64,000 nt of DNA, taken from positions 1,240,001 to 1,304,000 of the forward strand of contig JAVTVJ010000023.1 of assembly GCA_034509425.1 (NCBI GenBank). The letters are read 5' to 3'. This DNA comes from Eopsaltria australis. Lineage: Eukaryota; Chordata; Aves; Passeriformes; Petroicidae. Positions 40,981 through 54,048 of this stretch are shown piece by piece. Under the pieces are notes generated by a model. The model was not told where the DNA came from and did not search any database. It worked only from the letters and a program-made list of their open reading frames with translations. The stretch's first letter is position 1. Each line of letters begins with the position of its first letter. The position numbers and the translations under genes are program-made.

Positions 40981-43900
40981 CTACTGGCCTGAGCTAGGTC
41001 CTGCCGTTTCTGCTTGTGTTGATTCTGAGCTGTTTCATTTTCATGAGGCAGGATGCAGATTTGACCCGAAGTTACAGAAGTACCCTAGAGAATGAGAAGA
41101 GTTTTTTCACTGTATTCCAAGGAATAGTTCAGAAACTCCATAAATTGTTATGAATGAGAAAGTGTAGACCAGAACTGTGGTATGAAATCCTCCTCTTCAT
41201 TGTCCACGTCATAGAAAACTTTGACCAAGTTTTCTGTGCATGTTGCAAATAAAACAATTAGAGTCTCATTTCAACCAGCAAGGCTCTAGACCTGCAGAGC
41301 TCCTGGAAACAGAGAAATCTATGCCTGGCTATAAGAGAGGGATCCCAAAGGCTTGAGACTGCATGCAAGTGTGGTAATAGCCATAATACGATGAGGGCTT
41401 TGGCAAATATATTTGCTATTAAAATTAGAGTGGAGAAAACATTTAATATGAGTTTTGCAAACAAATTTCACTGCCAGGAGCTGTCTAACCATGGTAAGTT
41501 TCTCTTCCCCCCACCAACCTGGGTTTGGTCTGGGAAATTTTGACAATAAAGTAAAATTAATGGCAACAAATCTGTCTTTCAGAGGCAGGTCTGACCTGCT
41601 GGCTGCAACATCTCTTGTTTGTAGCTGGCCACTATAAAAAAGCAGCAATTACTGTTCTGGCATAAAAAGTAACAGCTGAAAATACTGGGGTTTTGCTATT
41701 TTAGCTTATATTGGTACTTATGCTGCCCTCCAGTGATAAAGACGGTTGTTCCAACCTGTATTCTAGACTTCTAAAACATTTTATTTCTGGTCTGCTCAAT
41801 TTGCACTGAAAACTGCAGTTCTCATTCCAGAATTTTAGACAATTCTTGTCTTAAAGCAATAACAATAATAGTATAGTTCCAGTTAATTCTATTTCTAGGG
41901 TTTTTTTAAACTAAAAGCAAATGCAGGTCAATTGAATGTGAGAAATAAGTAGCATGAAATATGAAAAAACCCATAAATACATAACTTTGGACCTACTAAA
42001 GTTAAAGTATGACAGTTAATAAGAGTTTCAATTAAGTAAAATTTTTTTATACAGATTGACATTTTAGCTTTAGTTCTTAACAAAAAAAAAACCAAAAAAC
42101 ATGTTCATAGCTGTTATTCTGCAAACAGCTCCCTCATACTCTCAGTGCAGGATTTTGGTGGTGTTTTGGTGGATGGATCTTAGATCTGTTCTGAGCTGCT
42201 GATTCTCTCCCATGCACCTCAGAAATCCATGAACAGTGTGAAAGTCAGGTGGCACCTTCCTGGCAGCACACAGACAGACAAAGGATTGGAAGCACTGAAG
42301 TTTCTATGAGCTCATGGTGCAACAAAAGAAATTTATGTGTTCCTCAGCTCAAAGGATTGGCACAGCTTCTCACAGCAAATGGAGTGTTCCAGATATTGGT
42401 GCTGTAAGAACCCATCACCTGCCAAGAACTGACCTGTATTTTGGCTGATTGTGGTGCCTGTAGAAATAACAGAGACTGGAAAAGTTTGAGTATATTTTAC
42501 TCTGCCATTTCATTCATGACCAATTTTGGATTTCTAGCTGCAATTTACATTTCACTTGGGAATGATGCAGTTGTGCTTGTTGCTTTTTCTCTATTTCTCC
42601 TTTACTTAGTGCTTTTCCTACCATATATCTCAGATGTATGGCTGCAGCTCACTCAGGCATTTCTGAGTTTTAGAGTGTAGGATATAAACAAAATATTTAT
42701 GAGAAGCTGAGTAAGTGCCTGAGTGAATGACTTGTGAAGAAATCCCTGCTGCCCTCATTATCAGTAGTAACTTTCCTATTGCTCTTAAAACTAAATGAAC
42801 CCTTGTCTCTCCCACCACAGTGGGTTTGTACAGTGATCAGCAGGGCAAGACAGGTCAGAACAGAATTCCTGTGATCTCGACCTGAAGGAGTTGGCACAAT
42901 CTTCCCTTGAGAACTGAGAGTTTAACCATCATTGACTGTTTAAAAGACCAGGTTGTGTGTCCACAAGATTCCACTACATAGAAAGAAATGGTTTCTTGCT
43001 TTTTATTAGTCTGGGGTAGTAATTTTACCAATCCTTCTGGTCTAGACTTCCCCAAAATAGTATAGAACAAGAGCTTTGAAGAGGTGTGTGTAGCATCCAG
43101 GCAGAAACTTACTGAATAGATGATACTCACTGATAGAGTTAATGACCAAAAGGGTTTTCAGAGCATCCTCAGGGCTTGCTGGATTTAGGTCTGGTTTTCA
43201 GCAGCCAGCTCAGGAAACAATTTTGTGTAAACAGATGATGTGCCTGAAGGTATCACTGAAGAACAGGCCCAGGGATGGAAAAATACAAAACTTCATACCA
43301 TACCAGAAGTTTTTCATCCTTTACACAATTGGAGCTGCCCTCTCAATTATCTCAATCTGGGCCAGGTTAATTGGAGCCTTCCCTGACGTGAGTCAGTCTC
43401 ACACATTTTCTGCATCTTTGCTAATTAAGACAATTTTCACCTTTTATAGTTGCTTTAGTATTCAGAGCAGTTTCCCATAGGCTAATTATAATTATTGAGT
43501 GATGGCTTTAAAATTTCATGTTTGTGATGACATTTTATCACATTAAATTGCAATCCCATAATTCTTCTTGCTCTGTGATAGACAAGGAGGTCATCTCTAT
43601 TCTGGAAGTCATCCACTGTGTGATTCTGTGCTGATATTGGACATTTTCATTCAGAACCACTGCAATCTCTTCTACTCTTCAGCTGAAGACATTCAGCATC
43701 CAGCTGATTCCAAAGGAGTACAAAAATACTGAGTTCAGGATCCAGGGCACAATCCCTTCGCTTTCATCCTACAGATGCCCTTGCTCTGTGTGATTTGGGA
43801 GAACAGGATGTGCAAGAGCTGAGGGGCAGGAAGGAAGAAGCCGAGGCAACGTATTCCTCTCATCATTGCTCCTCTGTGTCCAAACCCATGGTATTTAAAA

Positions 43901-46227
43901 AGCATAATCACTGATGCAGAGTGGGAAGTCTTCCCCTGAGATTTTCAAGGTTCCCTTGAGCTGGAGGAGCAAGAAGAGCTCAGTCTCATCATGTCGTTGT
44001 TGCTGCTTGCAATCAGTGCTGTATCACAGCCTACAGCAGCTTTTCCCCATCACTTTGGAAGGTGAAGGTTCCTGTAGATGCTCTAAGGGGCTTTCCAGCA
44101 CTGACACTTCCCTGGAGTAACTCTGAACAGTTCAAGCCTTGACACCAAGATCCCAAAACATCCTCTTTGCTGTACGGCCATGGGTTTGCTGCTTATCACT
44201 CTAGCTGCAAACCCTTGGATTTTGATGCAAGCTTGAAAAAGCTGTAAATAGAAAAGTCAGGGCATAAAGTAGAAGAACCTTCACTGATTAATCTAAGCAT
44301 AGTTTACTTGGATTAATCCTGTAGTGTGCAAGGGAAATGACTTACTGAATTCAAAATCTGTGCCAACCTCCAGCCTTGCAGAGGGATTTCCTACACTGAG
44401 TAGTGCTGTGATGGTGAGGAGACAAAGCAGATGCAGAGCTGTGTCAGCACAGCCCGTGCTGGAGCTCATCCCTGCTGTGGCAGAACAAGGCTGTCCTGTG
44501 AGTAACACACACCTGCACAGCCATGCCATCTGCAAAATCAAACCTGTACCTTTGCTCAGATCCCCTACAACTCACCATGGTATCCATAGCCTGGAATAGC
44601 TTTCCAAGCAAAAATATTCCCACTTTCACCCATGCCTTCCAAGTCGATGCTCCCATCCCACTGGTGTCTGTAGGAGAGAAGCTTGTGCTTATGAGCTTTG
44701 TTCATTTTGTTCACACAGGATTTGAAGACTTTATTCAACTGTAAGTAGCTGGGTGTTTAATTCCCTCTAAAGCAGGAATAAAGACCAGTTGCAAATGGGA
44801 TTTGCTCTGTCCTTGGTAGAGGAAAAAAGGCTGCAAAGCTAAAAATTAATTTTGGTGATGCAAAGAAGCTGCCATAGCATAACCACGCTGCTGCTTCTTC
44901 TTGGCTTCTTGTTAGAAGACTAAATGATTCTGTTTATTAAAGTGCCATATTTTCAGTCTGTTTTACCAGAATTTCAGACTTGAAAATTTGTATCTAAGGT
45001 GGATTTTTTCTGAAGAAATAATGTCAGATATAATTAATGAGTCATTATGACTGCAAATTCGAAGCATATGACTTATGACTGATCATATCAATAAGGCTGT
45101 TATTTCTTCTATCTTAAGATTAGGTAAATATGGCTCATAGCTCTCTGTTCTGTTGTGCTGTGCAGACCACAGTCTCTTCTAAGTAGCTGACAAAATATAA
45201 TCCCTTGTGTGTGTGTGGACCAGCTCAAATTTAACCTGATTTCTTCAGTTCCTTGGTCAAAGCACCATGAGATTTTGGGAAGGTAAAATGGTGTCAGCAG
45301 AGGTAAGCAGAAACAGCTTTGATATAGCCCTGAAAAATACTGCTAAACATTTGCTTTTTAGGACTTCCCAATAAACTGTGCACATCTGGCAATACAGAAT
45401 TCTATTCTAGAAAACCTCTCCAGGCTCCAGCGTTTTCAGAATAGTTTCAAAGTTATACAGAATTTTCTTTCAAAGATGCTTGCAAATATTTCTTAACAAA
45501 TGGCTGGAAATTTGCAGTCCTAATCATTTTCTCAGAGTACATCTTAAAACAGAGCATCTCTGAAGGAGTCCACAGCCCTCAGAGTATTAGTAAATCTGCA
45601 ACAGCAGAAGGCAAGGGAAAATTCACTCCCCTCCTACATTTATAATGTCTAACACCAGTCCAAAAAAAAAAAAAAAAAAAAAAAGTTTAATGGAAATTGA
45701 GATAGGAATAAATCTATTTTTAGAGCTTTATTTTTTTTGTTTCCCTTCCTGGCAATTATCCATATTTTGGAGGTAGCAGTCATTTCTGTTGACAGGAGAA
45801 ATCAATAAAGAATTCACCTATTTCTTCAACATCCTCCTCTTTCTCCGATGAGGCATGTGAAAGGCACAGCCTCCAGGCAGGAGGGAGCAGCTTCTCTGGC
45901 ACAAAGAAAGTCCCTTCTTTTCTCCAGATTCAAACCAAAAGTCTCCCACAGGCTTTTCAGAACTTTATTCCCACCCTGGCTGTAGTCCTGATTTTTATAT
46001 CTCCACTTCCCTGGTGTCTTCTACATCCTTCTTACCTTTCCTTCCAACTCAGAGGTTCAAGCACCCCAAACTCATCAAGTTGCCTGTTCCCACAGGGACC
46101 CCACACCCTCTGGATAGCACCACAGGCTTGTGATGGATGGAGATGTGAAGGTCCTGTCTCCATGACTGAGCTGCATATTTCATTTACCTCTCTCAGTCTT
46201 CTTTTTCCCTTTCTCCCAAGGCATATC
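40981..46227. other. Non-coding, nothing recognised
   Basis: AT-rich with some GC-richer patches (about 43690-44120, 44350-44660). Frames of up to 112 codons (43142-43480 plus) show no family signature. A perfect 23-base A run lies at 45662-45684. Confidence 0.45.
45662..45684. repeat. Poly(A) run of 23 bases
   Basis: An uninterrupted A tract. The sequence just before it resembles no CR1 (CR1 does not end in poly(A)), and I see no clear target-site duplication, so it may be simple slippage or the tail of an unrecognised retrocopy. Confidence 0.85.
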
Positions 46228-46452
46228 CTGGAGTCACAGAATGGTTTGGGTTGGAAGGGACCCTAAAGATCACCCAGTTCCAGTCCCCTGCCCTGGGAAG
46301 GGACACCTTCCACTATCCCAGGCTGCTCCAAGCCCCATCCAGCCCTGCCTGGAACATTCCAGGCATGGGACAGCCACAGCTTCTCTGGACAACCTATGCC
46401 AGGGTCTCACCACCCTCACATCAAAGAATTTCTTCTTAATGACAGTTCTGAA
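46228..46452 (-). repeat. CR1 LINE 3' end (reverse orientation)
   Basis: 'gtcacagaatggtttgggttggaagggaccctaaagatcacccagttccagtcccctgccctgggaagggacacc', 'cactatcccaggctgctccaagccccatccagcc', 'ttctctggacaacctatgccagggtctcaccaccctcac', 'aagaatttcttcttaatg'. This is the reverse complement of the CR1 3' UTR. Plus-strand frames of 62 and 75 codons here are by-products. Confidence 0.95.
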
Positions 46453-49400
46453 ATATGACTGGGGGTAGGAAAGGCAGCACCAGCACCAGATCTAATGGTA
46501 GGTGCTGTCATCAGTGATGGTCCTGCTCAGCCACACATTCCTTGGTTTTTAAATCAACGGGGAGCAGGGTTCGACCTCTGAGAGCTCAAAATGAAACTAA
46601 TTCACATTTTTATATTTACAGGCGGTTCAGACCAAGTACTTTGCTACATCCAAAATAATTAGTCATTCATTGAGATCCTTTTTCCTGCTATCAGCAGTGT
46701 TTTGGCCTTTGCTGTGAATTAAGATTATGACTGTGATCATAAAAATGCAGTTAACACTGGCACAAATTCTCTACCTATATTCAGCCACGCAGATGACAGA
46801 CACCTTTCTAAATAGAAATGTATCCATTTCTGCACTGTAACATTAAAACTCTTCCCCAAATCAATTAGTACATGGATGGAATACAAATCAGGTTATCTCA
46901 TCATCACTTTCTCTGACATCCCTATAATGGAAAAACTTCAGTTTAAAGAAAACATAATTGGCAGCAACTGACAGCTTGGTAGCATATGAATTTTATGTGT
47001 TTCTGTGTGTTATTATTCTCTCATTTGCCAAGCATTTGATTCAACCCCTGACAATCAAAGAATGGTGTTTTTCCCTGAGACTTCATTGTGACATTATACA
47101 GCAAGTTCTCTAAATAATTTTACCACATCATTTTGGCCATCCTGTTATAAATAGTGCCTCAGCATAAATTTGCACTTATGTTCTCAATCAGCCAACTTTC
47201 TATTTTTAATTCTTCAGAGGAATTCCCAGAGGAATAGCTCTTTTAAGACCACAGAACTGTAAGGGATCTCCTGATCATAAAATCTAACAAGAAGTCCCTT
47301 GACAGCTGGTTCCTGAAAAATGTGATTCATGTGCTGACTTGCTAAAAATAGATGTGGCTGAATGAAAATAAAAGTTCCAATGTAACAGAAACCCCCTTGA
47401 ATCACTGCCAAAATTATAAGCAGCCTCCACAAAGCACTAATGACCCAAGGTGGCCAATGTCTACAAAAGTCAGGAGAAAAGGTAGAATTTTAAAGAGGTT
47501 CCTAAAGCTGATGCCTGGCTCCCATTGAGGCTCAGGGCTTAGGATTTTTCAAAAATCTGGTAGAAATGTACTTTTATCATTGCAAAGGCTTTGAAAAGCC
47601 TGGCTGTGCAGCAGCTTTGAGATTGCCTTGTTAGCAGAGCTCCCCAGACAGAGAACTTTAAGAAGCCCATTTTTCAGAGCTTGTACTTTCATCACTTTTG
47701 TACCCAGTAAGGGATATCTAATCAAGGACTCAAAAATCCTTAGATGTGATTGAATATCCTGGTCATCCTAGTGTTAATGGGAGAACCCAAAAAAAAGTGA
47801 AATTGTCTAGAAATAAATCTGAAATAGAGCAAATAAACTTCACTGCTTTTGAAGAGTGTATTACAGAAGGAAATGGGAAGCCAAGACAGTTAAAAATGCA
47901 TTAATCTTTTAAAAAGTGATTAATTTTTAATAATGTAATGTATAGGTTCCATTATTCATGCAGATAAAACCAACTTAAAGCAGCTTTTGCTAAAATCCTG
48001 ACAGAATCCCTTTGATGTCTCAACCCTCTACCTTCATCAACAGGAAGGAAAAGCTCAGTTCTGCTCCCTAGATCCAGACTGAGACTCAGTGAAATCAGTC
48101 ACATTGCATAGAGCTCTCCCCAGATTGACCCACTTGCATCATCAGCTCCTCAAAAAAATAAGTCTGGGTTCTGGAAGATAAATCCAAGCAAAAATTAAAT
48201 TCTGATTATGTCACTCTTTAAGAGCTCAAAAAGAAAATATTTTGGGAAAAGTGCTGGACAATTCTGTGGGAGCTGGATGTAGGTGGAGCAGAGGCAAAGG
48301 ACATACACAGCTGTGAATGAAGCAGAGAACCTCTACACACAGGGGGTTTTTAACATTGAGGTAGCAAGTTGCCCTCCTCCCCTCTGTTCTGCAGGTGGCC
48401 TTCACTGTCCTGATGTGTCTCAGATCATCCAGAATTGTTTCAGAGATCTCACTGCTGGTTTGAGAGCATTCAGCATGGGCCATAATCTTTGGATTACACC
48501 TTGAAATGACAGAGTTGTTCATCTGAGAAATTATTCACACACATTCTGTCATTTTAGGTCATTCCCAAAATGACAAAGGACAAAAATTTGGGCCTGGGGA
48601 TTTGGTTTCACTCACATCAGCATTTGGGATTTGGTATAAAACCATGGTTTCCTATGGTTTGTACCTCTGCCTTCTGTTTGGAGGTTTGGGAACAGCTGTA
48701 CCTGAACGCTTTTTGTCAGGAGCTGAAAATCACATAAATAAGAGCAGAACAATGATTGTCAAGTCACTGAGTACCTTTTAGCTGAGTAAGCCAAGAAATG
48801 GAGCAAATTTTTCACTGTGACCCAAAACTCAATAAACTTTAAGTAGAGCAAAGCAAAATGGGAACTTTTTAATTAGATAAAGCAGGCAGAAGAGAGAAAT
48901 CATTTCTATGCCAAAGGTCACTGTTAAAAAAATATTTTTGCTGCATCCTAAATGAAAACCTTTGAAAAATGAGGGAACTGTGCAGACCACACGGAATGAA
49001 GAAACTTGATACCACAATTAATATATCCATGGTGTCATCAGGAATGACAGAGAGAAAACTTGTTACGGGGTGTATTGCTCTTGGATTATTGTGTCCAGAC
49101 ACCATTAAATTCTCTAAGATCAACAGGAAAAAAGATTTCAAAATTTCTGGAGTGTGTGAGGAGCCAGATCTGAGGCTTTAGATAACTGCATATCAGAAAT
49201 TCCTTTTTTATGTCATCTTAGTAACTGACAGACTGACATCCCTAGAAACATAATTCCTTGACAAGAGAGGGAGAGATAAAGCGTGAAATGCAAGATAACG
49301 CAGTGAAGAGTGTACTGAGGAGGTGAAGGGAGATACAGTAGATAAGAACAGAATAAGAGGACATTGTTAATGTGTTAATCTGCATGAGCAGCTTCTTGAA

Positions 49401-49809
49401 GGTGCTGTAAGGCGTTGAGCTGAAGTACAGGGAATTATTTTGTCCTATCAGAGATTTTGTCTCTTTCAAAGATGTTCATGTGCTCCTCAGAGCACATCCC
49501 TCTGCTCTTACACCTTGCCCATGGTGTTACCCCCATGTGAAAGCTTTTGCATGGCTGTGAGTACATGAATACTCTGCCTAACTCTAAAAAAGCTTCTCCT
49601 GGACAAAGCAGGTTTGCTTTGGTACCTGTTGAAAACTCTTTTTTTCTGTATAGAAGTTATTTTTGTCTGCTGGCAGTGTGGATATCTGCTGTCCTGAGAG
49701 AGGCATGTAAATGTTGTGTGTGTGTGTGTGTGTGTTTGCACATGGTCGGAGTCAATTCTTTGTATAAAGACTGCTGCAAGTCAAGGTTTTTGTGTATGAC
49801 AGTTTGCTG
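46453..49809. other. Non-coding, nothing recognised
   Basis: AT-rich sequence with only short chance frames (98 codons at most). A (TG)n tract at 49715-49735 is listed separately. Confidence 0.45.
49715..49735. repeat. (TG)10 microsatellite
   Basis: Ten perfect TG units. It creates the Cys/Val repeat in one plus frame and the Thr/His repeat in the antisense frames, which shows that those frames are not genes. Confidence 0.95.
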
Positions 49810-49848
49810 CCGTGTCCCTTCCAACTCAAGCCATTCTAGGATCCCATT
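49810..49848 (+). repeat. CR1 LINE 3' terminal scrap
   Basis: 'cgtgtcccttccaactcaagccattctaggatcccatt' is only the last 40 bases or so of a CR1, in plus orientation. The extreme 5' truncation is typical of CR1. Confidence 0.75.
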
Positions 49849-51258
49849 GCACTCAGCAACGAAACCTATCACATTTTCTCTGTGTAAATTTTGAAAAAAT
49901 GTCCAGCACCTGAGTAGCCAAAGGTGGAAATACTCCTTGGTTGAGTTGTTGTCAAGTTCTCAAGGCAGCAGTGGAGCTTCTGCTCCCCTGGAGGCTGTTA
50001 ACCATGATCTTGTTAAGATTTCCCAAATCACAAGCCTTAAACTGACTTCTCAGCATCAGCTCAATGTTAAACCCCATTTGCTGATTATTCTCAGTACCTT
50101 GAAGAGCTAATGTAAAAGGTCGATCTCTGCACCATGTATTGGTCAGGCTCTGCAGCCAAAATCACCTCCCATGGGCTGCCAAGGTGGGGATCTATAAATC
50201 TCCCGAAGAAAGGGGCTGTGGGAGCATTGAATCCCATGGGAATTGTGTTGGCATCAAAAGAGAGAATGGCTCAGCTTTGAACCATTCAGGATGCTGAAGC
50301 TCTGAGGCCTAGGAGGTGGCAGTGAAGCAATGACAGGGAAATGTATTTTGATACCCCAAGGACAAGGACTGAAGGAATTCAAGTTCAACAAACAGAAATG
50401 TAATATTTTCAGGAAAAATATTGAAATGCTTGATTCCATTTCAAACACATGAAAATGAATAATTTATAAATCCATCTCTTTCAGGATTTAGGAATAAAAT
50501 AGATAATAAATACTAATAATAATTACTAAATAGTCAAAACCAACAGTAAAACCCATCTTTTCATGCCATTTGTGAGAAAAACAAGTGTTGATAAAACAGC
50601 ACTTTCCAAGGCCAAGGACAGGGCAGAACTCTGATGTCTAGGATCCCTTGAAACAAAAATACTCAAAGATTGCACAAAGGCAGCTACAGCTATGGGGAGG
50701 GGAGGTGGAAAAAGACACACAGATTTAGAAAACAATGAGAAAGTCCTGGCTATAGCTGCTGATTAAAATCCCTACACTGTCTTACCTAGGTGATATTGCT
50801 CTGCTATTGGTAAAATTTAACACTTTTGCAATGGATTTGTTGTGCCAGAAAGTAAACAGGGATTCAGACCTCACATCTTCCTCTTACTTTCATAATTATC
50901 TTAGGTTTTCTCTTCTGGCAGGTAGAACTAGATTATTCTCAACAAAAATAAAACAAATAACACCCAAAAAGATAGCAAAAATAAAGGAGCAAGATGCCAT
51001 TTCTTCTCTGCTTGAAAGCCTGGGCAAGGAGTACCATGTGTTTTCCCATCTGTGCACAAGATTTGCTTATTGCTCTGGATCAAAATTTAAGGGAGGAGGG
51101 ACTCCAGGGATTTTAGTTCAGAACAAAATGTTGTACAGCACAAGCAAGAAAAGTTTCAGTGAAATTTTGCATCCCCATTCTTGTTTTCCACTACAGGGAT
51201 AAATAATGGATGAGCAACCTCATGTTTTATTGCCAAATGTAAATAAATGATTAATTTA

Positions 51259-51292
51259 TGTGTGTGTGTGTGTGTGTGTATATGTATATATA
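51259..51292. repeat. Compound (TG)10-(TA)n microsatellite
   Basis: Ten TG units at 51259-51278 are followed by TA units with one TG interruption. Likely length-polymorphic. Confidence 0.95.
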
Positions 51293-54015
51293 TTTTAAAA
51301 GCTGTTTGTAATCAAATGATAAATTTTACTAGCTCATGACCCAGAGTTTAGCTCATGGTCTATGAGGATGAAAATTTACAGTATGAATCAGCAAAAGGCT
51401 CTGCTTTCTCAGCACCTGCATTGCAAATGGTGATGTCTTGTGTACATTTCAAACAGAAAATTCCTCATTTTCTGTTTCTGTGTGCCAACATTTCTCAGTA
51501 TTAGTTATCACTGAGCATTATATTGTCCAGCATTTTAGTGAAATCATTTAGATTATGCTCCCCTAGGGGCAGGGTGTCTGGTGTTTGCTGTTTGAGACAT
51601 TATTTGCATGCTGTGTGCCATGGCCATCTCTAGAGTGAATGAACACCAAAAGTTTTGAGTGCTGCAAAAGCTTCAGAGAGGATTTGTTACTTGGCAGCTT
51701 TTGAGACTTGAGTCCTTTTGGACAGAGGTTCCCTCTTGAGCTCATCCTGTATTTCCCTTCCTTGCACAGAGGGCTGTTCCACAGCCTCCTGGAGCTGCTG
51801 GAAATGCTCCCTTTGGCTTCTGCAGGGTCTTGTATCAGTTTGTAGGGCAAAAAGAAAGGGCTGTTTCCAAAATTGTTGGAATAACTTGTGAATGCAGCCT
51901 TTTACACAGAGGTCAATGGACTGAGCAGTAACACAAGAACAGATGCTAACAGGGTAACACCAATCTTATATTTTTAGACCAAATCTTTCCCAGGACCATT
52001 CAGTTAATAATGATATTTTCAGGACAAAGAGGAGATAATGCCATGCTTTCCGACATGTTTAGTTTTGACCTTTCCTTGTTGTTTTTGAGTTTCAGGCCAT
52101 AAGTTAGGAAGGGAGACTGTGTTGCATTTGTTACACAAAGCTACCTTCTGAACTTAATTTCATGTTTAAAATTGAGCCCAGCTCAAATGAAGTCCAAACT
52201 GAAGTCTTATTAATATCAGAAGTTTGAATATGTAAATTATTTTTTAGTATACAATACTTGCAGTTATGAAACCTTCAGCATTTTGAAACACGTGGAAGAG
52301 CTTGAAATGCATCCATGTGTTCAGCCAAACCACCTGCACATCATAATGATGATTCTTTTGATGATGATTAGTGACACAAAAAAAACAACAACTCAATTCC
52401 ATTCTAATTTTTTGATAGAAGCTCTGATCCAACTGTGTTTTCTTAACTAAGACAAATTCATTCTCCAGCAAAACACATGGTTAGAAACCTCTGTGCAATT
52501 TCAAGGTGGCAGTTTCCTGCAAAGTGTCAAAATCAGACTTTTCAGTATGGTTGAGATAACCTCAAGGCTTCCGCAGTTAAACTTTGTCTGACCTTGATCA
52601 GTGTTGACAAGTAAATGATGACTGCTTTAAAACCTCCAAGCCAAGCATGTAAGTAAGAAGCAAGACTCTATCATGAGAGCCTGGGATTTTTCTGCCCAAA
52701 ATAGGGACGTTTCTAGAGTCCATGTTTGGCCAAAAGACAGAAGCAGGCATTTCCTGGGCACAATCCCTTGTGTCGTAACAAAGGTGAAGAAAACCCAGGA
52801 GAAATGAATTGTGCCCTAAAAATACCTGCTTCTTTCTGCTGATGGGGAAGGAAGCTTGGGAGCTCTAGTTCATGCACAGGTGAACTATCAGATGTTCTGG
52901 CTCATGCATAGATGCAGAGGGGAGGGGAGGGGAGTGCAGTTCTGAAGGAATTTCTTTTGGGGTAAACCTCCTCTGCTGACAGCCACCAGATGGAACAATG
53001 GGTACAGCCAAATAGCAGCAAACTTATTCCCAGGGAATAACAGGATAACTACAAGCATCAAGTCAGGCACATCCTGAGACCTGCCTGAAGCCCAGAAACA
53101 AGAGTATTTTTATGATCATCAATGGGCTTAAAACAAGCCTGCTGAGAGAACAGTCTGAGAAAGTGTTGACAAATGCATCTCAGAAGAGGTCTGGATACGT
53201 ACAGGGGAATCAGCAATGCAGTGTCTGCCAAGATGAGCTGCATTATTGCTATGTTCACTGCTGATCCCAACCTTGGGGTGACAACAATTAATTATTTTCA
53301 GTAGGGCTTCCATTACAATCCAGACTTAAAACTGTATGTATATTTGTAGCTTGGGAGAGGGGGGAAATATCACGGAAAATTATCTAGACAGTGTCTAAAA
53401 GTTGGTAATTTAACAGTGACTATTTTAGACAGTGCAATATACTTGCTCAGTGTAGTAATAAATTATGTGCAGTTTGCCAAGTAATTTACCCAGTCCTCTT
53501 TTCATCATTTCAGCTTCAAAATGCTTTAAATAAACTGTGACATTATGTAAATGACTGTGTATTTATTTAACTGTTTCTCTTAGACACTAATCATGCAAGC
53601 GAGAAAATACCGGGTATTAAATGGACTATGCAAAATAGATACAAAATCCCAGACTTTAGACTCTGTTCTATTAATTAGATATGAATGATAAACTGTTCAT
53701 CATTTTAATGAGGAATATGAGGCGATGTAGATACTGTATATTCATTTTTCATGTGAGATTTCATCCCACCGCTCGGATTCTCCTTTCCAGGGAAGCAGCT
53801 GCTTTGTAAACATGCTGTAAACAAACTTTGGGCCATTTCCAAGTGCCCTTGCATGTCGGTGCATGGGTGAGTTCAGTAGTGGTCACTTCATTTGATGCAG
53901 TTCTGTAAAAATGTCCAGGTCACAGTCCTGCACCTTCAGTCAAAGTCTCTGTGTGTCAGTCCCGTGTGAATCCATCTGGAGCATCCTGATCCATGGGCAT
54001 GCCCACCCCTGCCAG

Positions 54016-54048
54016 GCAGCACAGCACAGCACAGCACAGCACAGCACA
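54016..54048. repeat. (GCACA)n pentanucleotide repeat
   Basis: About six perfect gcaca units inside a C-rich flank. It produces the His/Ser/Thr/Ala repeat of the 60-codon plus frame at 53911-54093, which is therefore not a gene. Confidence 0.93.

Noticed and set aside
49547..49894. 115-codon plus frame with a Cys-Val repeat
   Set aside because: The repeat is the translation of a (TG)10 microsatellite and the frame ends in a CR1 tail.
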